From positions 1 through 23,206 of the forward strand of contig JBASOJ010000103.1 of the NCBI GenBank assembly GCA_049658145.1: a stretch of 23,206 bases of DNA, read 5' to 3'. Position numbers and translations under genes: made by a program. The DNA comes from UBA6100 sp049658145. GTDB lineage: Bacteria; Actinomycetota; Coriobacteriia; Anaerosomatales; Anaerosomataceae. The notes under the pieces are model-generated. The model saw nothing but the letters and a program-made list of their open reading frames with translations. It ran no database searches and had not been told where the DNA came from. Positions 1-5,835 of the stretch are shown here, one piece after another (the stretch's first letter is position 1; the number at the start of each line of letters is the position of its first letter).

Positions 1-998
1 AGGTCGCCGCGCGACGCGAGGAGCGCCGGGGCCACCCCGTGTTCGGCTGCCCGGACGCGCACGACCGCGTTCAGCAGGTCGGCGAGCGGCTGGGCGTCTC
101 TCGGGATGTGCGCTCGCTTCGGTAGACGCGGCAGCCCTTCCTCGGGGACCGCCTCGCCGCGCCGCACCGCATCGATGAGACCCTTCCCTTGCCGCGACGC
201 GACGCGCTCGTTCACACCCCGTATCCCGCTGAGTGCCTCGACCGAGGTCGGCCGGCGGCGCGCGATCTCCACGAGACTCTCGTCCGAGATGAGCCAGCGT
301 TTGGGCATGTCGCGGCGCTGCGCCTCCGTCTCGCGCCATGCCGCCACCTCGCGCAGGACCGCTAGGCCGCGGCGGTCGAGTGACGAGGCCCGCTTCACGC
401 GCAGATACTGCCGCAGCGGATCCACCTCGTACGTAGCCGGATCGGCGAGCCGCTCGAAGTCCTCGGCAAGCCAGGCCAACCGGCCCTCGCGCTCGAGACG
501 CTCGCGCAGCTTCTCATACATGCCGAGCATGTGCCGAACGTCCTCGGCGGCATAGACGAGCTGGTTGTCCGACAATGGCCGGACCGACCAGTCCGTGAAC
601 GTATCGGCCTTGTCGATCGTGACGCCCACCAGGTCCTTCGCGAGCTGCGCGTAGCCCACCTGCGTGGGGAAGCCCGCGAGCGTGGCGGCCACCTGCGTGT
701 CGAAGACGGGGGCGGGCGTCACGCCGGTGGCCCGGCCGAGTATCTCGATGTCCTGGGAGCCTGCGTGGAAGACCTTGAGCGGCTTCGGCGCCGCGAGGAT
801 CGGCGCCAGGCGGCCGAGCTCGCCATCGAGCGCGATCGCGTCGATCAGATACACGTCATCGCGCATCGCCACCTGTACGAGGCACAGCCGGGCATAGTAG
901 GTGCGCTCACGCATGAACTCGGTGTCGATGGCGATCGCCTCAGCCGAGGCCAGCGCCGGCAACACCGCATCGAGAGCAGTCGTGTCGCAGATGTACAA
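1..998 (-). CDS. rnd: Ribonuclease D, 3' part cut off by window edge
   Basis: This gene encodes a DEDD-family 3'-5' exoribonuclease, which in characterised bacteria trims tRNA and other structured RNA 3' ends in the cytoplasm. The minus strand is open from the window edge to a TTG start at 998. About 332 residues are visible. Exo I is IDTEF (acidic residues at 25 and 27), Exo II is HAGSQDIEIL with its Asp, and Exo III is YAAEDVRHM with the catalytic Tyr and Asp. An HRDC-type nucleic-acid binding region follows (LRQYLRVKRA, then RRDMPKRWLISDE), and a second helical HRDC-like stretch is cut off by the edge. The family is about 370-380 residues, so little is missing. The TTG is chosen because GGAGG lies 4 bases upstream (1003-1007) and Exo I begins about 24 residues later, as expected. 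It is divergent from the lipid kinase across 88 bases. Confidence 0.9.
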   Translation of the reverse strand, partial: MYICDTTALDAVLPALASAEAIAIDTEFMRERTYYARLCLVQVAMRDDVYLIDAIALDGELGRLAPILAAPKPLKVFHAGSQDIEILGRATGVTPAPVFDTQVAATLAGFPTQVGYAQLAKDLVGVTIDKADTFTDWSVRPLSDNQLVYAAEDVRHMLGMYEKLRERLEREGRLAWLAEDFERLADPATYEVDPLRQYLRVKRASSLDRRGLAVLREVAAWRETEAQRRDMPKRWLISDESLVEIARRRPTSVEALSGIRGVNERVASRQGKGLIDAVRRGEAVPEEGLPRLPKRAHIPRDAQPLADLLNAVVRVRAAEHGVAPALLASRGD

Positions 999-1086
999 TT
1001 GACCTCCGGGATGGCGATCGTCCAAGCCGCGCCGACGGCGCCGTTCGAGTGTAGCCGAACACCAGCAGCGGGACGAGGAGGCGGCC

Positions 1087-2040
1087 GTGAACATCCTCAT
1101 CGTGACCAACCTCCGATCGGGCTTCGGCGACTCTGGACTGTACGAGTACGTGCGCGAGCTCGGTTCGCATAGGGCCGAGGTGACACTGCGCTTCCTGAAC
1201 GAGGGGGCGGACCTCCAGCATCTGCTGCGCGACGCCCGCGAGTACGCCCGCGTGGTTGCGGCCGGCGGCGACGGCACCGTCTCGGCCGTGGCATACGCGC
1301 TGCGCGACACGGGCATCCCCGTTCTCCCCTATCCCGCAGGCACGGCCAATCTGATCGCCCGCAACCTCGGTATCCCGCTCGATCCGGCCGGGCTGGCGCT
1401 CGCCACCATCTCGGGCCGCACGGTCACCATCGACCTCGGCGAACTCTCAATCTCGCCGAGGAGCGGATACGGCGTCCGGAAGCAGGGGTTCTCCATCGCG
1501 GCGGGAGCCGGCTTCGACGCGCAGCTGATGGAGGCGGCGCGACCGCTCAAGACGACCCTCGGAGAGGGCGCGTACATCATCGGAGCGATTCAGAGTCTGG
1601 TGCCGACCGTCTCGCAGTTCCGCCTCAACCTCGACGGACGCGTCGTCGAGACCGAGGGTATCGCGGTGCTGCTCATGAATCTCGCGCGCATCCAGTTCGA
1701 CATCGCCGTCACGCACGGGGCCGACGCGCAGGACGGGCTGCTCGAGGTCGTCGTCTTGAAGCCCACATCACCCGCGGGACTCCTGCCCGCCGTGTGGGCG
1801 GCGCTCCTCGACCGCCTGCGCGACCACCCGGCTCGTCCCGGACTCGAGATCCACACCGCGGCCTCCATCGAGGTCTTCGCCGACCCAAAGCTCCCGCTCG
1901 AGTACGACGGCGAGCTCCTCCACGCGACCACTCCCTTCTCGGCACGGGTCCTGCCGCGCGCCGCGACCTTCATCGTGTCGGAGGAAAGCCCGCTGCCGCA
2001 GGACCGGTTCGCCACGAACGGGGACACACCGGGAACGTGA
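1087..2040 (+). CDS. Diacylglycerol kinase family lipid kinase (YegS/BmrU-like)
   Basis: This 317-residue protein belongs to the DAGK catalytic family of soluble lipid kinases, which phosphorylate diacylglycerol, sphingoid bases or related lipids with ATP at the membrane face. The nucleotide-binding GGDGT motif is at residues 60-64, followed by PYPAGTANLIARNLGIP at 81-97. The second lobe has AGFDA (141-145), DGLLE (216-220) and the C-terminal catalytic DGE (274-276) in LEYDGELL. Length and motif order are typical for the family. The start is GTG at 1087, with GAGGAG 6 bases upstream. The substrate cannot be told from sequence; diacylglycerol recycling or undecaprenol-like lipids are both possible. 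It ends immediately before a strong hairpin (2042-2065) and appears monocistronic. Confidence 0.88.
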   Translation: MNILIVTNLRSGFGDSGLYEYVRELGSHRAEVTLRFLNEGADLQHLLRDAREYARVVAAGGDGTVSAVAYALRDTGIPVLPYPAGTANLIARNLGIPLDPAGLALATISGRTVTIDLGELSISPRSGYGVRKQGFSIAAGAGFDAQLMEAARPLKTTLGEGAYIIGAIQSLVPTVSQFRLNLDGRVVETEGIAVLLMNLARIQFDIAVTHGADAQDGLLEVVVLKPTSPAGLLPAVWAALLDRLRDHPARPGLEIHTAASIEVFADPKLPLEYDGELLHATTPFSARVLPRAATFIVSEESPLPQDRFATNGDTPGT

Positions 2041-2041
2041 A

Positions 2042-2065
2042 AGGGTCCCGGTTTCCCGGGACCCT
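2042..2065. terminator. Bidirectional hairpin terminator candidate between lipid kinase and tRNA-Val
   Basis: A perfect 10-base-pair stem, AGGGTCCCGG pairing with CCGGGACCCT, encloses the 4-base loop TTTC. It starts 2 bases after the lipid kinase stop codon and lies about 10 bases beyond the 3' end of the minus-strand tRNA-Val. There is no long T-run on either side, so termination strength is uncertain. Its placement between two convergent units supports the call. Confidence 0.6.
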
Positions 2066-2074
2066 GTCGGATCA

Positions 2075-2149
2075 TGGTGGGCGCTAGAGGATTTGAACCT
2101 CTGACCCCTTCCGCGTCAAGGAAGTGCTCTCCCCCTGAGCTAAGCGCCC
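2075..2149 (-). tRNA. tRNA-Val (GAC anticodon)
   Basis: Read on the minus strand, the acceptor arms GGGCGCT and AGCGCCC pair perfectly and are followed by discriminator A and an encoded CCA. The D arm is GCTC...GAGC. The anticodon loop is TTGACGC with anticodon GAC (plus-strand 2115-2117), which reads valine GUC/GUU codons. The T arm AGAGG-TTCAAAT-CCTCT is intact. The TTGAC start of the anticodon loop matches other bacterial tRNA-Val(GAC). Confidence 0.95.
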
Positions 2150-2175
2150 ATGTGACTGCCGCAGCAGCGGCGACT

Positions 2176-2181
2176 ATTGTA
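2176..2181 (-). promoter_or_regulatory. Putative -10 element for tRNA-Val
   Basis: The minus strand reads TACAAT (5 of 6 bases of TATAAT) 27 bases upstream of the mature tRNA 5' end, giving a leader of about 20 bases. No good -35 hexamer is visible at 16-18 bases upstream, so the assignment is tentative. Confidence 0.35.
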
Positions 2182-2255
2182 ACAGGTCGCGCTACGCGCG
2201 CCACCCCGTCTTCCCAATGTCCGGAGCCATGCGCTGAAGTGAGTGTGATCAAGTG

Positions 2256-2284
2256 TTGCGCGCCTCGTCCACCGTTGCTAGACT
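2256..2284 (+). promoter_or_regulatory. Putative promoter for tRNA-Gly/tRNA-Cys
   Basis: TTGCGC at 2256-2261 and TAGACT at 2279-2284 are separated by 17 bases. Transcription would start near 2291, about 11 bases before the tRNA-Gly 5' end. The -35 matches only 3 of 6 consensus bases and the -10 matches 4 of 6. Position supports it more than sequence does. Confidence 0.35.
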
Positions 2285-2301
2285 AGCGCTTGCGCTTTCA
2301 C

Positions 2302-2377
2302 GCGGACGTGGCTCAGTTGGTAGAGCACAACCTTGCCAAGGTTGGGGTCGCCGGTTCGAATCCGGTCGTCCGCTCCA
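2302..2377 (+). tRNA. tRNA-Gly (GCC anticodon)
   Basis: The acceptor arms GCGGACG and CGTCCGC pair perfectly and are followed by discriminator T and an encoded CCA. The D arm contains GCTCAGTTGGTAGAGC. The anticodon stem CAACC/GGTTG carries loop TTGCCAA with anticodon GCC at 2335-2337. The T arm CCGG-TTCGAAT-CCGG is intact. It is the first of two plus-strand tRNA genes. Confidence 0.96.
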
Positions 2378-2386
2378 GCACACTAC

Positions 2387-2428
2387 GAAGGTCGGCCGGT
2401 GGGTTCAAGGGCCCCGAGGCCGACCTTC
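2387..2428 (+). terminator. Long-loop hairpin between tRNA-Gly and tRNA-Cys
   Basis: An 11-base-pair perfect stem, GAAGGTCGGCC with GGCCGACCTTC, encloses a 20-base loop and is followed by TT then GAC. It lies 10 bases after tRNA-Gly. It could be a weak terminator, or a processing signal separating the two tRNAs on a shared transcript. A T-run is almost absent. Confidence 0.45.
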
Positions 2429-2459
2429 TTTGACAAGCGGGACCGCGTCCCGCGTACGG

Positions 2460-2533
2460 GGCGACGTCGCCAAGTGGCAAGGCAGAGGCCTGCAAAGCCT
2501 TTATCCCCGGTTCGAATCCGGGCGTCGCCTCCA
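2460..2533 (+). tRNA. tRNA-Cys (GCA anticodon)
   Basis: The acceptor arms GGCGACG and CGTCGCC pair perfectly, with discriminator T and an encoded CCA. The anticodon arm GAGGC-CTGCAAA-GCCTT carries anticodon GCA. The short D loop (GCCAAGTGGCAAGGC) is typical of tRNA-Cys. The T arm CCCGG-TTCGAAT-CCGGG is intact. It lies 82 bases after tRNA-Gly, and no separate promoter is evident. Confidence 0.95.
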
Positions 2534-2543
2534 AGCGCATGCC

Positions 2544-2575
2544 GAAGGCCCGCTCCCGTGAGGGAGCGGGCCTTC
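2544..2575 (+). terminator. Strong terminator after the tRNA pair
   Basis: A 14-base-pair perfect stem, GAAGGCCCGCTCCC with its complement, encloses loop GTGA and begins 10 bases after tRNA-Cys. A mixed CT-rich tail follows. This is the strongest hairpin in the window. The remaining 2576-2680 holds no recognisable feature. Confidence 0.7.
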
Positions 2576-2680
2576 GCTTCTGCGTTCGGCCGTGCGCTGG
2601 CGGAGGGAGGGAGACCGGCGCATGCGGCCTCCGGGTCCGGCGGGGATGACAGACCCGGGTCCTGATACGACGGAACCGGC

Positions 2681-2833
2681 CTAGACGCCGTACTTGAGCT
2701 GGATGCGCTTCGCCTGGTCCAGGCGGAACAGCCCGCGCTCGAGGTCCTTAGGATCGGAGATGTTCTCGACTGCCCACTTGAGGATCTCGCGGGGCACGAG
2801 CGGGTAGCGCTTGCGCGCTTCGGAGACGGTCAT
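2681..2833 (-). CDS. Hypothetical 50-residue charged helical protein
   Basis: I do not recognise this family. The 50-residue product starts MTVSEARKRY and ends IQLKYGV. It is rich in Arg, Lys, Glu and Asp, with no cysteines and no membrane segment, and looks like two or three amphipathic helices. The ATG at 2833 is preferred over a longer in-frame start at 2902 because AAGGAG lies 7 bases upstream, and the extra N-terminus would be low-complexity His/Ser/Arg. A plausible promoter lies further upstream (2908-2937). Its own SD and promoter and a clean stop argue for a real gene. Function cannot be inferred; a small DNA- or RNA-binding or ribosome-associated protein is one possibility. Confidence 0.6.
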   Translation of the reverse strand: MTVSEARKRYPLVPREILKWAVENISDPKDLERGLFRLDQAKRIQLKYGV

Positions 2834-2907
2834 GATGCGACTCCTTCTGTGACGGCTACGACTACTGGTGTGACTAGTGCTGCGATGAGAATGACCCGTC
2901 ATAGTGG

Positions 2908-2937
2908 ATTGTGCTCCCCTCAGACCATAACCGTCAA
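2908..2937 (-). promoter_or_regulatory. Putative promoter for the 50-residue protein
   Basis: On the minus strand TTGACG (2937-2932, 5 of 6) and CACAAT (2913-2908, 4 of 6) are 18 bases apart. Transcription would begin near 2901, giving a 5' leader of about 68 bases before the ATG at 2833. It lies between this gene and the 3' end of ubiX. Confidence 0.45.
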
Positions 2938-2979
2938 GTCCGGCTCGAGGTTCAGGTAGCGCGTGTGCCGATCACCGCG

Positions 2980-3573
2980 TCAACCGCGCCATCGCGTCAG
3001 GAGATCGTGATCCACTCCGAGCACGTCAAGCACCTTCCCGACGACGAAGTTGACCATGTCATCCACCGAGCCCGGCCGTTGGTAGAAGGCCGGCATCGCA
3101 GGCACGATCGACGCGCCCGCCTCGGCGAGCGTGGTCAGGTTCCTCAGGTGTATCAGGCCAAGCGGCGTCTCGCGGGGAACGACGACCAGACGGCGGCCCT
3201 CTTTGAGCGCGACATCGGCGGCACGCTCGGCGAGATCGGATGCGAGGCCGCTGGCGAGCGATCCGACGAAGCCCATCGAGGCCGGCGCCACCACGACCGC
3301 CTCAACCCGCGTCGACCCCGAAGCTGCGGCGTCGAAGAGATCGTCATCCGCGACGACTCGCAATGGCAGGTCCCCCGGAAGCTCAAGATACCTGAGAACC
3401 GCGCCACGCCCACCTTCGGCAGGTACCACCAGTCCAAGCTCGCGGGCGGTCATCTGGGCGCCTGCCTTGGTGAAGATGAGGGTGACTTCGCCAATCTCGA
3501 GTAGTTGCTCTACCAGTCGCAGCCCGTAGGCCGCGCCCGATGCACCGGTGACGATGACGATGTAGCGCTTCAT
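2980..3573 (-). CDS. ubiX: UbiX-type flavin prenyltransferase
   Basis: UbiX joins a dimethylallyl group to reduced FMN, making the prenylated flavin cofactor of UbiD-family decarboxylases that act in ubiquinone or menaquinone synthesis or on aromatic acids. The 197-residue product has the flavin-binding TGASGAAYG (9-17), the APASMGFVGSLASGLASDL segment (96-114), the conserved PRETPL (133-138) and PAFY (161-164). Length matches the family. The second of two close ATGs (3573) is chosen: GGGAAGG lies 7 bases upstream of it, whereas it almost abuts the first ATG at 3579. No ubiD is visible in the window, so the partner is elsewhere. It follows the HAD gene on the same strand after 77 bases. Confidence 0.92.
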   Translation of the reverse strand: MKRYIVIVTGASGAAYGLRLVEQLLEIGEVTLIFTKAGAQMTARELGLVVPAEGGRGAVLRYLELPGDLPLRVVADDDLFDAAASGSTRVEAVVVAPASMGFVGSLASGLASDLAERAADVALKEGRRLVVVPRETPLGLIHLRNLTTLAEAGASIVPAMPAFYQRPGSVDDMVNFVVGKVLDVLGVDHDLLTRWRG

Positions 3574-3650
3574 GCGCATACCTTCCCTGTCCGGGATGCA
3601 GTCGAGGACCGCACCGATGATACCGCCATGCGTGAGCCCTTCTCCGCCGC

Positions 3651-4358
3651 TTACAGGCCGAGGACTCCGTCGAGTTCATCGAGCGTGCGGATAGGCCCGT
3701 CGGCAGGGTCGACCACCCCATGCCGGTCGATCAGCACGGCGCGCATCCCCACCGCGCTCGCACCTAGGATGTCGGCGTAATGGTGGTCGCCCACGTGCGC
3801 CGCCTCCCCGGGCCGAACGCCGATGCGCTCGCACGAAAGCTCGAAGATGCGGGGGTCGGGCTTGTGCACGCCCACGTCTGCCGAGGAGACGATGTCGTCG
3901 AGCACATCGCCGAAGCCGAGACCCCGGAGCAGCCCCACGAGCCGGGCATCCCAGTTGGATATGATCCCCACCCGGAGACCCCGGTTCTTGAGCCGCTCGA
4001 ACGCGGGACGGACATCCTCGTACGCCGACCAGCGGTCCGGGCGACCGAACTCGCTGTACACCCTCCGCGCAAGGTCGACAGCCTCGTCCTCGATGCCCAG
4101 CCGACGGCACAGCATCGAGTACATGCCCACCCAGACCGAGGAGGTCCGCTCCTCGTCGGTCCAGAAGGCGTCATCCTCCTCGTAACGTTCCTCGTAGTAG
4201 GCGTCTACGAGCGGCATGAAGGAATCGATGACGTGGAGATCGCGGATATGACCGGCCTCGGCGAGCACCTGGCGGCACACCTCGGACACACTCGGATCGG
4301 CGTACAGCAGCGTGTTGCCGACGTCGAAGAAGACTGCGCGCAGCGGCGGAGCGGTCAC
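3651..4358 (-). CDS. HAD-superfamily hydrolase, subfamily IA
   Basis: This 235-residue protein is probably a small-molecule phosphatase of the haloacid dehalogenase superfamily. Motif I is FFDVGNTLLY with nucleophile Asp12, motif II is ISNWD, motif III is the Lys in VHKPDP, and motif IV is GDHHYADI. An alpha-helical cap lies between motifs I and II (about residues 20-110). Motif I reads DxGNT, not DxDxT, so the usual general acid/base Asp two residues after the nucleophile is Gly, as in some HDHD3-like proteins. The GTG start overlaps the nitroreductase stop as GTGA, so translation is probably coupled. The substrate is unknown. Confidence 0.82.
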   Translation of the reverse strand: MTAPPLRAVFFDVGNTLLYADPSVSEVCRQVLAEAGHIRDLHVIDSFMPLVDAYYEERYEEDDAFWTDEERTSSVWVGMYSMLCRRLGIEDEAVDLARRVYSEFGRPDRWSAYEDVRPAFERLKNRGLRVGIISNWDARLVGLLRGLGFGDVLDDIVSSADVGVHKPDPRIFELSCERIGVRPGEAAHVGDHHYADILGASAVGMRAVLIDRHGVVDPADGPIRTLDELDGVLGL

Positions 4359-4921
4359 CTCAGGTAGGTTGCGACATTCGTGTGACGGTCCCTCTCACAG
4401 GGCGTCTCATCGCCGTAGCCCAAGACGATGAGCGCCATGATGTCCGCACCCTCGGGGATCTCGAAGACCTCGAGAAGCTTGTCGCGGATCCAGTGAGGCG
4501 CCGTCAGGCTGCATGCGGAGAGTCCTGCGTCCGCGACGGCCAGCAGGAAGTTCTGGAGTGCCGCGCCGATGGCGATGGTGTCATCCAGCCACTCTGCGGA
4601 GTCCTCGACATGCTTCGCCGAGATGCCGATGATGACCGGCGCACCACCGAGATCCGCGTAGAACCGTGCAGCGTGCTCGATGCCGTCCGGCCCGAGCACG
4701 TCGAGGTACTCATCCATGTACGCCGTTGTCATCGCCATGACCTCGGCCACGCGCCTGCGAGACTCACCCATCGCCACATGGAAGTGCCAGGGCTGGACGT
4801 TGAAGCGAGACGGAGCATACGTTGCCGCATCGATCAGCCGGTCGACGATCTCGCGGTCTACGGGGCGACCGTCGAACACGCGGATCGACCGGCGCGCGCG
4901 GATTGCATCCATCAGTTCCAC
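4355..4921 (-). CDS. Nitroreductase family FMN oxidoreductase
   Basis: This is a 188-residue flavoprotein of the NfsB/FRP-like nitroreductase superfamily, members of which use NAD(P)H and FMN to reduce nitro groups, quinones or other acceptors. The FMN phosphate-binding RRSIR is at 10-14, PSRFNVQPW at 38-46, and the C-terminal LIVLGYGDE matches the family. The GTG at 4921 is chosen because GGGAGG lies 7 bases upstream; the longer frame to 4981 adds 20 unconserved residues. It lies 52 bases after the STAS-HATPase gene and overlaps the HAD gene by 4 bases. The physiological substrate cannot be assigned. Confidence 0.87.
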   Translation of the reverse strand: MELMDAIRARRSIRVFDGRPVDREIVDRLIDAATYAPSRFNVQPWHFHVAMGESRRRVAEVMAMTTAYMDEYLDVLGPDGIEHAARFYADLGGAPVIIGISAKHVEDSAEWLDDTIAIGAALQNFLLAVADAGLSACSLTAPHWIRDKLLEVFEIPEGADIMALIVLGYGDETPCERDRHTNVATYLR

Positions 4922-4973
4922 TCTGCAGCCTCCCTCGGATGTACTCCCCTGGCTAGGATACCGCTTTTGTGGA

Positions 4974-5783
4974 CTAATCACGCGAAACCGGCCGACAGGT
5001 GCCGGGACTTGGCTCGCCGAGGTGCTTCACGAGCGTCACCGCCGTACCGCCCCCGGGCTGCTGCTCGAAGATCACGTGATCCATCAGCGCTCGCATGAAC
5101 ATCACACCCCGTCCGGATGCGGCGTATGGATCACCGTCACTGGACGACTCGCCGTCGAAGCCTTCCCCGCGATCCAGCACGACCAGCACGACACGATCGG
5201 GGTAGGCCGTCACCGTGACGGCCACGCTGTCGCCTTGACCCCGCGGCGAGCCATGGCGGACGGCATTGGACAGCGCCTCTCCGACTGCGACGCGTATGTC
5301 GAACTGCGTCGCCTCGGCGACGCCGAGCGGCTCCAGCGCGGCGCAGACCTCGGCTCGCATGGCGGCGAGCGACGTCGAGGAGGCGGGTAGATCCATCGAC
5401 CGGCTCCATAGCGGCGACTCGACCGGAGCCGCCAGCTTCAGACCCTCCATCGCATCCACGGCGTCCGGCGCCGCTGAGATGGTGGGTGCCGCACCCACCA
5501 GCCCTGAGATCTCAAGGATCCGTGCGATATCACGCGTGGCGCCGGCCAACACCAGTCGGCCGCCCTTGGGTTCGAGCATACGATTCATCGACACGATCAC
5601 ACCCAGTGCCGAACTGTCCGCATAGGTGACCTTCGCGAGATCCACGACCAGGTTGACGCAGCCCCGATGCACGGCCGCCTCGAGCGCCGACTGCAGTTCG
5701 GGGGCCGTCGAGGAGTCGACGTCACCCTGGACCCTCACCATGCATATGCGAGCATCAGACTCGTGCTCGGTCAGAATCTTCAT
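4974..5783 (-). CDS. STAS domain fused to RsbW-like anti-sigma ATPase
   Basis: This 269-residue protein joins two partners of a partner-switching circuit that are normally separate. Residues 1-105 are an anti-sigma-antagonist STAS domain with VDLAKVTYADSSALG. Its DSS (56-58) aligns with the phosphorylatable Ser of SpoIIAA/RsbV. Residues 130-255 are a HATPase_c domain of the RsbW/SpoIIAB type with N-box EALSNAVRHG (169-178), DRGEGF (204-209) and GRGVMFM (224-230). The linker (about 106-130) is Ala-rich. The ATG at 5783 has GGAGG 6 bases upstream. It follows the SpoIIE-type phosphatase by 52 bases on the same strand, which suggests that phosphatase acts on this STAS Ser. No cognate sigma factor is adjacent. 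Domain calls are firm; the circuit is inferred. Confidence 0.85.
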   Translation of the reverse strand: MKILTEHESDARICMVRVQGDVDSSTAPELQSALEAAVHRGCVNLVVDLAKVTYADSSALGVIVSMNRMLEPKGGRLVLAGATRDIARILEISGLVGAAPTISAAPDAVDAMEGLKLAAPVESPLWSRSMDLPASSTSLAAMRAEVCAALEPLGVAEATQFDIRVAVGEALSNAVRHGSPRGQGDSVAVTVTAYPDRVVLVVLDRGEGFDGESSSDGDPYAASGRGVMFMRALMDHVIFEQQPGGGTAVTLVKHLGEPSPGTCRPVSRD

Positions 5784-5835
5784 CGTCCGCCTCCGCGGGC
5801 TCAGTCCGCCTACCGGTTTGGATTACCCCCCGGGG

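Noticed and set aside
106..1172. Long plus-strand frames over the RNase D gene
   Set aside because: They are antisense shadows. The minus-strand frame carries all three DEDD exonuclease motifs.
2075..2533. tRNA cluster as an integration site for a mobile element
   Set aside because: No integrase gene, no direct repeat of a tRNA 3' end and no change in gene style nearby.
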